Part shown: positions 44,590 through 51,647 of the stretch, piece after piece
How the letters are laid out: each line of letters begins with the position of its first letter
Numbering within the stretch: the stretch's first letter is position 1
From: Streptomyces aquilus
GTDB taxonomy: Bacteria; Actinomycetota; Actinomycetes; Streptomycetales; Streptomycetaceae
Direction: 5' to 3'
DNA length: 64,000 bases
Assembly: GCF_003955715.1 (NCBI RefSeq)
Contig: NZ_CP034463.1
Span: forward strand, 5,642,001-5,706,000
Made by a program: the position numbers and the translations under genes
Notes under the pieces: model-generated
Databases searched by the model: none
Seen by the model: the letters and a program-made list of their open reading frames with translations, nothing else
What the model was told of the DNA's origin: nothing

Positions 44590-46203
44590 ATGATTGACCA
44601 TCTCAACTTTCCACAAGGCTGGTCCACGTGCCTAGTGGGCGAGGCTGGCGAAGCAATTGTGGGTCAGCAGCGTACCCCTGCTGCAGCAAACGGTCCCGAC
44701 AACCGGCCTTATCTGCGGGTGGCGAACGTCTTCGATGACTGCTTGGACTTGGAAGAACTTGCGACCATGTCCTTCTCGCCCGAAGCCCGGCTACGCTACC
44801 GACTTCAGGCTGGCGATGTACTTCTGTGTGAGGGGCAAAGCAGAGAGCTAGTTGGCCGTTGCGCATTGTTCAATGGAGAGGTTGAGGAGCTTTACTTCCA
44901 GAATCATGTTATTCGATTCAGGCCACATGAAGAAATTCACCCAGACTTTGCCCTTCTGGTTTTTCGCGCCTACCAATATAGTGGTATTTTCTCTGCTCTA
45001 GCCCGGGGGACGACCAACATCGTCAATCTCGGTCTCAAGCGTTTCCGTGGCCTTCCCTTTCCGGTACCACCCCTTGAGGTTCAGCGGGAAATTTCTGAAC
45101 GGTCCCGACAGGTACAGGACCTTCTTGATCTGACAACGGATGCGTTGCAGAAAACCTCCCCTATGGTTTCCGACCTGCCGCAGAAAGTGCGTGATCGGAT
45201 AATCCTAGGTGATACTTGTTTGGATCTAGACACTACCCCGGAGCTGAATGAAGGGGAATGGAGGAAGGCCAGCGAGGTAGTTGGTGAATCGTCGCCAATC
45301 GTCTATGGGATTCTCCAACCTGGACCGGACATTTCTGGTGAAGATGGGGTGCCTTACATCCGGGGACAGGATCTTCGAGAAGGAGAAATTCTAGAGCAGC
45401 AGCTAAGGCGCACCAGTCCCGAGATTGCGCAAAAGTATGAGCGGTCGGCATTGCGGCCGGGCGATGTACTGCTGGGGATCATTCGTCACACGCGTGTAGC
45501 CATCGTTCCTCAGGAGCTTGACGGTGCGCAGATCACTCAAGGGACCGCGCGACTCAGGCCGGCCGCCGAAATCGATAGTTCATTCTTGGCTCATTGGTTG
45601 GCAAGTGGTGCTGCCCAGGCTTGGCTACGTGGTCGTATGCGAGGTATCAATATGCCTGGCCTAAACCTCGCTGACGTGAGGCAGCTCCCAGTGCCGCTTT
45701 TCAGCGTCGAGAAACAGCGTGAACTAGTAACACTGTTGGACGATGCAATCGCGGAGTTGGACCTACTGCGAGAGAAGATTGAAACAGGCCTCAATCGATC
45801 TAACATGATTGAGCGTGCTCTGATTGTCTCGCTGGCATATGGGGCACTGGCAGAAGAGATTTCCAGAGAGCAACCCGGCAGAGGCACCTCCGCTAACCTG
45901 GTATCCAGCCTACGGGCAAAAGCCGGAAATGAGTCTCGAGAAAGCAGGAAGAAGGCAGTGGTTGCAAAGAAGCGGACACCGGCTAAGGCGAACATTAAGG
46001 TGACACCCAGCAGGGACCGGCTTATTGAGGCTCTGCGGGCTGCAGGAACAAGGGCTACTCCCGAAGAGCTTTACGCTTCCTTGGCCTTGACCGAACAGGA
46101 CATCGATGAGTTCTACTCGTTGCTGCGGGAGCTCGAGACAAATGGCCTCGTGCAGGTGCACCGACCGGATGACACTTCGGTCTTCCTTGAGGTGTCGTCC
46201 TGA
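44590..46203 (+). CDS. hsdS: Type I specificity subunit (HsdS) with winged-helix C-terminal extension
   Basis: 537 residues from ATG 44590. Two target-recognition domains: the first begins FPQGWSTCLVGEAGEAIVGQ, with RFRGLPFPVPPLEVQREISE as end-of-TRD motif; the second has NEGEWRKASEVVGESSPIVY and VRQLPVPLFSVEKQRELVTL. Both are followed by the conserved coiled helices that fix spacing. After ~residue 430 comes a Lys-rich linker (KKAVVAKKRTPAKANIKV) and a ~75-residue winged-helix-like end (DRLIEALRAAGTRATPEELY, EFYSLLRELETNGLVQVHRP) not usual in HsdS. Its stop overlaps the next start. Confidence 0.93.
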   Translation: MIDHLNFPQGWSTCLVGEAGEAIVGQQRTPAAANGPDNRPYLRVANVFDDCLDLEELATMSFSPEARLRYRLQAGDVLLCEGQSRELVGRCALFNGEVEELYFQNHVIRFRPHEEIHPDFALLVFRAYQYSGIFSALARGTTNIVNLGLKRFRGLPFPVPPLEVQREISERSRQVQDLLDLTTDALQKTSPMVSDLPQKVRDRIILGDTCLDLDTTPELNEGEWRKASEVVGESSPIVYGILQPGPDISGEDGVPYIRGQDLREGEILEQQLRRTSPEIAQKYERSALRPGDVLLGIIRHTRVAIVPQELDGAQITQGTARLRPAAEIDSSFLAHWLASGAAQAWLRGRMRGINMPGLNLADVRQLPVPLFSVEKQRELVTLLDDAIAELDLLREKIETGLNRSNMIERALIVSLAYGALAEEISREQPGRGTSANLVSSLRAKAGNESRESRKKAVVAKKRTPAKANIKVTPSRDRLIEALRAAGTRATPEELYASLALTEQDIDEFYSLLRELETNGLVQVHRPDDTSVFLEVSS

Positions 46204-47747
46204 TGCGTCTCCTTGAGGTAGAAATCCCAAGGTTCAAGAATCTTCGAGATTTCCGCGTAGAGTTCGCCGGCGCCTCAGGTGTATCGGTACTTGTCGGGAG
46301 GAACGGCGCTGGAAAGTCCAACCTGCTAGAGGCGATAACACTCATCTTCCGTGATTTGGATCTGGGTGTGGCACCATCTTTCGCCTACCGAATCCGATAT
46401 CTAGTACGCCAGTACGACGTCGACGTGTCGGCCACAGAACAGGATGGACGCTACCGCCTTAACTGTTTGGTCGGAGGCGAGCCCGTCCCGGCTAGCCGCT
46501 TCACCGGGGCGGCCGGAGCACGATACCGTCCGCAGCATGTATTCGGTTACTACTCAGGTCCAAGTAATCGCCTGGAAGACCACTTCGTGGCTCACCAAGA
46601 GCGATTTTATAAGGACCTGGTTGGTGGTAACGACAAGCCCATTAGGCCGCTATTCTATGCACGTAATGTTCATTCAAACTTCGTGCTCCTCGCCTTTTTT
46701 CTGGATGATGATCCTGCAGTGCAGTCTCTGCTTAAGGACCATCTGGGGATTCAAGGACTTGATTCTGCATTGTTTGTTATGCAGAAACCATCCTGGAACA
46801 GTCATGACGGCGATCCGCGGTTTTGGAATGCGCGCGGTACCGTACGGGGGTTGCTTGACAGCCTCTATCGGCTTGCCCTCGCTCCGCTACGTATGAAAAC
46901 CCGCGTTAGGACTGGATTTAATAGTCACGTTCGATCCGAACATCTGTTCCTCTACTTGCCTAGCCTCGACAGAGTTAGAGAATTGGCCAGCAGCTACGAA
47001 ACTAACCAGGAGTTCTTCAAGGCCCTGGAGAGCACGTATATCTCCGAGCTGATCAACGACGTGCGTATCCGGGTCTCCATTAATAAAGCTGATGCACCAC
47101 TGACTTTCAGAGAGCTCAGCGAGGGTGAGCAGCAACTGTTGCTGGTTCTTGGTCTCATGCGGTTCACCAAAGAAGAGGAGTCATTGTTCCTCCTCGACGA
47201 ACCGGATACTCATCTCAATCCGGCTTGGAGTGTTCAATACAAACAGTTCCTGCATGATTTCGGGGGGTTGGATGCTGGGTCTCAGGTCCTCATGGCAACT
47301 CACGACCCCTTGGTTGTAGCCAGCCTTACCAAGGATGAGGTCAGAATCCTACAGCGCCGGGAAGGCGGTCAGATTCTTGCTCTTGAGCCGTTGGAAGATC
47401 CCCGAGGCATGGGTGTTGGAGCTTTGCTCACGAGTGATGTTTACGGCCTCCGCTCACAGCTGGACTTGGAGACTCTGAGGAAGCTGGACCGTAAGCGGGA
47501 GCTCGCAGCACAAGAGACTGACCTGACTGTTGAAGAGGAACAGGAGCTTTCTTCCCTAGGTCATGAACTGAGGGACCTCGGCCTATTGTTCGAAAACCGA
47601 GACCCGGAGTTTCAGGAGTTCTTGCGGGCCAAGCTTCGCACACAGAGTCAGCCGCAAGACGAGGTCGTCCTGTCACGCGAGGAGATTGAGCAGAATAGGC
47701 GGGAGGCTGCTGAACTCGTGCGTGATCTATTTGATGTTGACGATTGA
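46203..47747 (+). CDS. PtuA-like AAA (ABC/SMC-type) ATPase of defence operon
   Basis: 514 residues from ATG 46203, overlapping the hsdS stop by one base. MRLLEVEIPRFKNLRDFRVE, Walker A GRNGAGKSNLLEAI, an insertion of ~250 residues, ABC signature RELSEGEQQLLLVLGLMRFT, Walker B SLFLLDEPDTHLNPAWSV, and H-loop VLMATHDPLVVASL. The ~110-residue C-terminus is charged and helical (LDRKRELAAQETDLTVEEEQ, FQEFLRAKLRTQSQPQDEVV). This is the AAA_15/OLD-like ATPase class used by Septu PtuA and retron-Ec78 ATPases. Here it occupies the position of HsdR. Confidence 0.88.
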   Translation: MRLLEVEIPRFKNLRDFRVEFAGASGVSVLVGRNGAGKSNLLEAITLIFRDLDLGVAPSFAYRIRYLVRQYDVDVSATEQDGRYRLNCLVGGEPVPASRFTGAAGARYRPQHVFGYYSGPSNRLEDHFVAHQERFYKDLVGGNDKPIRPLFYARNVHSNFVLLAFFLDDDPAVQSLLKDHLGIQGLDSALFVMQKPSWNSHDGDPRFWNARGTVRGLLDSLYRLALAPLRMKTRVRTGFNSHVRSEHLFLYLPSLDRVRELASSYETNQEFFKALESTYISELINDVRIRVSINKADAPLTFRELSEGEQQLLLVLGLMRFTKEEESLFLLDEPDTHLNPAWSVQYKQFLHDFGGLDAGSQVLMATHDPLVVASLTKDEVRILQRREGGQILALEPLEDPRGMGVGALLTSDVYGLRSQLDLETLRKLDRKRELAAQETDLTVEEEQELSSLGHELRDLGLLFENRDPEFQEFLRAKLRTQSQPQDEVVLSREEIEQNRREAAELVRDLFDVDD

Positions 47748-47758
47748 GGGGGGCGAAT

Positions 47759-48613
47759 TTGATATTCGTTGACATCGAAGAAGTGGGACTCCGTCTCAGT
47801 GCATCCTGGCTTGCGTCTGCCAGGAAACTGAAGAAGGACCTTGCGGCGGCAAAAAGCGCAAAAGACAGGGCACGCATTATCGATGAGAATAGTAAGCTCT
47901 GGCGTGAGCTAAAGGCTGACCTTGCGGCCGTGAGTCACGGTAAGTGTTGGTACTGCGAAACGCGAGATCATCGCTCAGACAACGCGGTTGACCATTACCG
48001 CCCGAAGTCCTCAGTTAAAGGAACCGACCATCCGGGCTATTGGTGGCTGGCATTTGACTATGAGAACTTCCGTTTCGCTTGCACTTTCTGTAACTCGTGG
48101 CGTAATGGGCCTGACGGCACTGCTGGGGGTAAATCAGATTATTTCCCTGTCCTAGCTGGATCCGAGCGGGCTAAGGGTCCTGATGACATCCTGTCCGAGG
48201 AGATTCCACTCCTGATTGACCCCTGCTCCGCGACTGATGTTGCCCTGCTGTGGTTCGATGAAACGGGCCAGGTATCCGCCAATCCTCTTAGGGTTGATCT
48301 CGACAATGCTGGTGACGAAAAGGTGACTACTTCCACCAAGTATTATCATTTGGATCACGTGCCCCTAGTGGAGGCGCGTCGCGCGGTTTACGCCCAAATC
48401 CTGAAGCTTTGCGACGATGCTGACAAGGCGCAAAGGCGATGGAATGCATCGAAACAGTCGTCGGCGCGTGACCGTTATCGAGAAGCTATGAATGACCTGG
48501 CGCGATCGTTGAAGCGGACTAGAGAGTATTCGGCCGTGGCTATGTGTGCAATTCGGAGTCATCGAGCGACAAGTGATTCGGCACGGATTGTCTTCGATTT
48601 CCTGAACAGATAG
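47759..48613 (+). CDS. PtuB-like HNH endonuclease of defence operon
   Basis: 284 residues from TTG 47759, with GAGGGGGGCG immediately upstream; a TTG at 47744 overlaps the ATPase stop but has no RBS. Zinc/HNH core: HGKCWYCETRDHRSDNAVDH followed by YRPKSSVKGTDHPGYWWLAF, then NFRFACTFCNSWRNG (CxxC pairs plus His of DHYRPK). The later VPLVEARRAVYAQILKLCDD and helical tail match PtuB/retron-associated HNH proteins. The nuclease is expected to act with the upstream ATPase; in Septu the pair blocks phage growth. Confidence 0.9.
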   Translation: MIFVDIEEVGLRLSASWLASARKLKKDLAAAKSAKDRARIIDENSKLWRELKADLAAVSHGKCWYCETRDHRSDNAVDHYRPKSSVKGTDHPGYWWLAFDYENFRFACTFCNSWRNGPDGTAGGKSDYFPVLAGSERAKGPDDILSEEIPLLIDPCSATDVALLWFDETGQVSANPLRVDLDNAGDEKVTTSTKYYHLDHVPLVEARRAVYAQILKLCDDADKAQRRWNASKQSSARDRYREAMNDLARSLKRTREYSAVAMCAIRSHRATSDSARIVFDFLNR

Positions 48614-48622
48614 CTCGAAAAG

Positions 48623-48788
48623 GTCGGCGGAGCGGCTTTGGGCTGGAGCTGCTTTGGCGCGAGTGATCATGGCCCCGTAAGCTTCCGGCGCGTCGGGCAG
48701 TCTGTGGACCTGCCCGGTAAAGCACGACGTTGGGGCCATGATCTTCGAGGCTCGCGCCAAAGTGGCTGCCTAAAGCCGTGGAGCCGAC
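48623..48788. ncRNA. 166-nt multi-stem hairpin downstream of the defence operon
   Basis: Four nested paired segments: 48623-48639 with 48772-48788 (about 14 of 17 pairs), 48653-48663 with 48751-48761 (TTTGGCGCGAG/CTCGCGCCAAA), 48666-48676 with 48732-48742 (ATCATGGCCCC/GGGGCCATGAT), and terminal hairpin CGGGCAG/CTGCCCG (48694-48700, 48710-48716). It begins 10 bp after the HNH stop. It could be a structured RNA of the system, an elaborate terminator, or a foldback element; called ncRNA only provisionally. Confidence 0.4.
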
Positions 48789-48963
48789 CGCCCCAGCCAC
48801 GACGTACCCCTTCTCTGGCATCAGGCGGCTGCATGCTTTGAGCGCGGCACGGGCGCCGGCCGGGCTGGAGCGGGGCGGAGACAGGAGCGCAGGCCCGGCC
48901 GGGGGCCGGGCCGCGCGCGGGGAGCGGAGCGAGCCGCCTTGAACTAGTAGAGAAAGTTGTAAC

Positions 48964-49347
48964 TCAGTCGGGCGTGTGGGGCTTGAAGTCGTTTGCGCAG
49001 GCTGGGAGTTCGGCGCCTTGGCGGTGGGCGAGTGGTAGGAAGATCGCTGGTCGGATCGTCCATGTGATGCGGGTGTGGTCCTGGGTGATCGTGACCGTGC
49101 AGGGCTCGGAGCGTAAGAGGGCTTGCCGGGTTGCGATGCGGCCCTGGGAGAGCCAGGCCCACGCAACGTCCGAGGCGTCTGAGTCCAGCACGGGGGAGAT
49201 CGTGCGGAGCGTGACTGCTACCCATCTGTCCGCCTGGGGAGCCGAGTAGGCGTCGAAGGATGCCCGGAGCGCTGGCCGCTCCTCCCCGGCCAGGTCCTGG
49301 GTCCAGCATTCGCACCAGTAGCCGCGGCGGGGTCCGTTCGTCAGCAC
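48964..49347 (-). CDS. AICE hypothetical protein coupled to HATPase
   Basis: 127 residues from GTG 49347 (GGAGG upstream), overlapping the HATPase stop by seven bases. GYWCECWTQDLAGEERPALR, ASFDAYSAPQADRWVAVTLR, TISPVLDSDASDVAWAWLSQ and CTVTITQDHTRITWTIRPA. It has no recognised domain; the strand pattern suggests a small beta-rich protein. Its tight coupling to the ATPase suggests a regulatory pair. Confidence 0.65.
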   Translation of the reverse strand: MLTNGPRRGYWCECWTQDLAGEERPALRASFDAYSAPQADRWVAVTLRTISPVLDSDASDVAWAWLSQGRIATRQALLRSEPCTVTITQDHTRITWTIRPAIFLPLAHRQGAELPACANDFKPHTPD

Positions 49348-49769
49348 GGGTGGCCTCCCATGCGGGCGTGGGTGAAGAGTTCCGCGGTGACGGTGTGGCC
49401 GCCGTCGCTGTCGTGGACCACGACCCGGTGAGCGATGACGCTGACCATGCCCAAGCCCCGGCCGTGCTCGGCCTCCTGGTCCTGGTGCTCGACCTTCGGG
49501 GCCGTCCCGGTGCCGCCGTCGTCCGTGACCGACACCGCGACCACTTGCGCCGACACCGCCACAGCCAGATGGAAGCTGCCTGCCTCCCGGCCGCTGGCGG
49601 TGTGCAGGATCGCGTTGGCGCTCAGTTCGCTCACGATCAGTTCCGCGTCTTCCGCGAGTGGCGATCCGCGCAGGATGTCGCGGGTCCAGCGGCGGGCCCG
49701 GCTCACCTCTTCCGGAAATCCTGGGCAAGTGAGCCCCCAGACCCGGGCTGTACTCGTATACTCGTGCAT
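49341..49769 (-). CDS. RsbW-type ATP-binding regulatory protein on the element
   Basis: 142 residues from ATG 49769 (GAAGGAAC upstream). N box ELIVSELSANAILHT, acidic VSVTDDGGTGTA, G box HGRGLGMVSVIAH. As in host anti-sigma regulators, no other domain. A KorSA-type operator overlaps its promoter (49752-49766), so it probably belongs to the element's transfer regulon. Confidence 0.82.
   Translation of the reverse strand: MHEYTSTARVWGLTCPGFPEEVSRARRWTRDILRGSPLAEDAELIVSELSANAILHTASGREAGSFHLAVAVSAQVVAVSVTDDGGTGTAPKVEHQDQEAEHGRGLGMVSVIAHRVVVHDSDGGHTVTAELFTHARMGGHPC
49752..49766. promoter_or_regulatory. Operator-like site 1 for the GntR repressor
   Basis: ACTCGTATACTCGTG, just upstream of the HATPase RBS; shares the ACTCGT half-site with four other sites in the element. 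Confidence 0.6.
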
Positions 49770-49815
49770 ACAAGTTCCTTCGTGCTGGTAGGCCGCCATG
49801 TGCAGCGGGTTCGGG

Positions 49816-50241
49816 CTAGACGAGTTTCACGCCGTCGTGGGCGCGGATGGCCGGCGGGGACGTTGCGTCGAGTGCGTCCAGGACGCGGATGGCATACGCC
49901 TCGTCGGAGAGTTCGGAGACTTCTTCGCGGGTGGCCCAGCGCAGTGCGCGGGTTTCGTCGCCGGTGGTGGGCGTGCCGTCGGCGGCCTGGCAGCGGAAGA
50001 CCAGGGAGACGATCAGGCCCGTCATGTTCTTGTAGACGCCGGTCAGGGTCGCCGGAAGTGCGATCTTGATGCCGGTCTCTTCGAGGACTTCACGCTGGAG
50101 GGCCTCGGGGATGGTCTCCTCGCGTTCGAGGACGCCGCCCGGGGGTTCCCACTTGCCGTTGTCGCGCCGCTGGATCAGAAGGGCCCGGCCCTGGGCGTCG
50201 ACGACCACTCCGGCGACGCTCACGGAGTGCGGACGGTCCAT
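49816..50241 (-). CDS. Nudix hydrolase (Pra-like position)
   Basis: 141 residues from ATG 50241 (GAGGAAC upstream). Nudix box visible: GGVLEREETIPEALQREVLE followed by ETGIKIAL, matching GX5EX7REUXEEXGU. VAGVVVDAQGRALLIQRRDN precedes it. It lies divergent to the GntR repressor as the Nudix gene does in pSAM2-type elements, where the product is tied to activation of replication/transfer; the chemical substrate is unknown. Confidence 0.88.
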   Translation of the reverse strand: MDRPHSVSVAGVVVDAQGRALLIQRRDNGKWEPPGGVLEREETIPEALQREVLEETGIKIALPATLTGVYKNMTGLIVSLVFRCQAADGTPTTGDETRALRWATREEVSELSDEAYAIRVLDALDATSPPAIRAHDGVKLV

Positions 50242-50302
50242 GCTCACGTTCCTCGGCCCTCTCGGCTGGCTAGGCTCTCCACCGTAGCAACAAGACTCGC
50301 CC

Positions 50303-50314
50303 ACTCGTCTAGAT
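50303..50314. promoter_or_regulatory. Operator-like site 2 (autoregulatory)
   Basis: ACTCGTCTAGAT lies 17 bp before the GTG of the repressor gene and its AGGAG; the same sequence occurs inverted at 54143. Confidence 0.65.
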
Positions 50315-50330
50315 ACCTAAAGGAGTACAC

Positions 50331-51119
50331 GTGAGCCCTCTTTCTTCGGGCCTTCTCGGTGATCTCGACCCCACGAGTGATCGTGCGGTCTTCCGCCAGA
50401 TCGCCGACCAACTGCGTGAGGCCATCGACCGTGGGCGATTCAGGGAGGGCGAGAAGCTGCCCTCGGAAGCAGAGCTTGTCGATCATTACGGGGTATCCCG
50501 TATGACGGTCCGAAACTCCTTCTCTATCCTCCAGGGGGAAGGGCTCGTGCACGCCGAGCACGGCAAGGGCGTCTTCGTGCGGCCCCGGCCGCCCGTGCGG
50601 CGACTCGCCTCCGACCGGTTCGCGCGGCGACACCGCGAGCAGGGCAAGTCTGCCTTCATCGTCGAAGCCGACACGGTCGGCAGTCACCCCCAGGTCGACA
50701 GCCTTGAGGTCAAGGAAGAGAAGGCCAGCCAGGACATCTCCACCCGGCTCGGCTCCGTACGGCGCGTCCTCGCCCGGCGGCGCCGGTATCTCCTCGACGG
50801 GCGCCCGGTCGAGTTCGCCACCTCCTACCTGCCCCTCGACATCGCCCGCGGGACGCAGATCGCCGAACCCAACCCGGGACCCGGTGGCATCTACGCCCGC
50901 CTCGAAGAACTCGGCCACCGCCTCGACCACTTCGAGGAGGAGATCCGCGCCCGGATGCCCTCGCCGGCCGAAGTGAAGACGCTCCGCCTGGCCTCCGGCG
51001 TGCCCGTCATCCACCTCGTCCGGACCGCCTTCGACACCGAGGGGCGAGCCGTGGAGGTCTGCGACACCGTGATGGCGGCTGACGCATACGTGCTGTCGTA
51101 CCAGCTTCCGGCGACCTGA
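50331..51119 (+). CDS. GntR-family transcriptional repressor (KorSA-like)
   Basis: 262 residues from GTG 50331 with AGGAG upstream. N-terminal GntR winged HTH: AVFRQIADQLREAIDRGRFR, EGEKLPSEAELVDHYGVSRM, TVRNSFSILQGEGLVHAEHG. C-terminal UTRA/HutC effector domain: RRVLARRRRYLLDGRPVEFA, TSYLPLDIARGTQIAEPNPG, EEIRARMPSPAEVKTLRLAS and VIHLVRTAFD. In pSAM2, KorSA represses the activator gene and itself; the repeated ACTCGT/ACGAGT sites upstream of several element genes fit the same role. Confidence 0.92.
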   Translation: MSPLSSGLLGDLDPTSDRAVFRQIADQLREAIDRGRFREGEKLPSEAELVDHYGVSRMTVRNSFSILQGEGLVHAEHGKGVFVRPRPPVRRLASDRFARRHREQGKSAFIVEADTVGSHPQVDSLEVKEEKASQDISTRLGSVRRVLARRRRYLLDGRPVEFATSYLPLDIARGTQIAEPNPGPGGIYARLEELGHRLDHFEEEIRARMPSPAEVKTLRLASGVPVIHLVRTAFDTEGRAVEVCDTVMAADAYVLSYQLPAT

Positions 51120-51180
51120 TCGTCATGGTTTGCGGTGGTGCGCGGGGTCGGTTCTCGGACTCGTACACCTCAACAGGCAT

Positions 51181-51196
51181 ACTCGTATAGACGAGT
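51181..51196. promoter_or_regulatory. Operator-like site 3 (perfect palindrome)
   Basis: ACTCGTATAGACGAGT: two inverted ACTCGT half-sites around ATAG, about 90 bp before the SCO3933-like gene. Confidence 0.7.
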
Positions 51197-51260
51197 GGGC
51201 AAGTTGAGTGGCAGAGTGGTCCACGCGAACTCGGAGATCGGGTTCGCAGGACGCATCATG

Positions 51261-51271
51261 TATAGACGAGT
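51261..51271. promoter_or_regulatory. Operator-like site 4
   Basis: TATAGACGAGT, 16 bp before the TTG of the SCO3933-like gene. With site 3 it forms a double operator for the transfer operon. Confidence 0.6.
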
Positions 51272-51287
51272 AGATAGGACAACTCCC

Positions 51288-51647
51288 TTGCGTACCATCC
51301 GCGTTGAAACCTCCGCTGCGACGATCCTGCTGACCGAGGCCCCTGAGCCGAAGGTCCGCGACCGTCAGACCGGCGAGCGGGCCACCGACACTGTCAGCGG
51401 TGAGCCGCTGATGACCGTCGGCGTCGTCTACATCGAGGACGGCGAATCGTCGCTGATCAAGGTCACCATCCCCGAGGGCGGCATCGCTGACGGGCTGGCC
51501 CTCGGCTCGCCCGTCTCGCTGCCGGGGCTCATCGCCCGGCCGTGGGAAAGCGTCTTCAACGGCCAGCAGCGCCACGGCATCGCCTACCGCGCCGCCGCCA
51601 TCACCCCGGCCGCCTTCCCGGCTGCCGCGAGCGGGGCCGCTGCCTGA
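51288..51647 (+). CDS. SCO3933-family regulatory protein of the element
   Basis: 119 residues from TTG 51288 (AGGACAACTCCC upstream). LRTIRVETSAATILLTEAPE, PKVRDRQTGERATDTVSGEP, LMTVGVVYIEDGESSLIKVT, PEGGIADGLALGSPVSLPGL and IARPWESVFNGQQRHGIAYR are closely like the SCO3933 family, found just upstream of tra genes in Streptomyces integrative elements. The stop overlaps the tra start (TGATG), so it heads the tra operon. Likely OB-fold, biochemical role unknown. Confidence 0.85.
   Translation: MRTIRVETSAATILLTEAPEPKVRDRQTGERATDTVSGEPLMTVGVVYIEDGESSLIKVTIPEGGIADGLALGSPVSLPGLIARPWESVFNGQQRHGIAYRAAAITPAAFPAAASGAAA

Noticed and set aside
43196..48613. Ordinary complete type I restriction-modification system
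   Set aside because: No HsdR-type helicase-nuclease follows or precedes; the third and fourth genes are an ABC-type ATPase and an HNH nuclease.
46203..48788. Retron (Ec78-like) because of the ATPase-HNH pair and downstream hairpin
   Set aside because: No reverse transcriptase gene is present in the element or window; the partners are HsdM and HsdS.
48540..49166. Reverse 208-residue frame over the long hairpin
   Set aside because: Its translation is Ser/Pro/Arg-rich and passes through the inverted repeats; no RBS.
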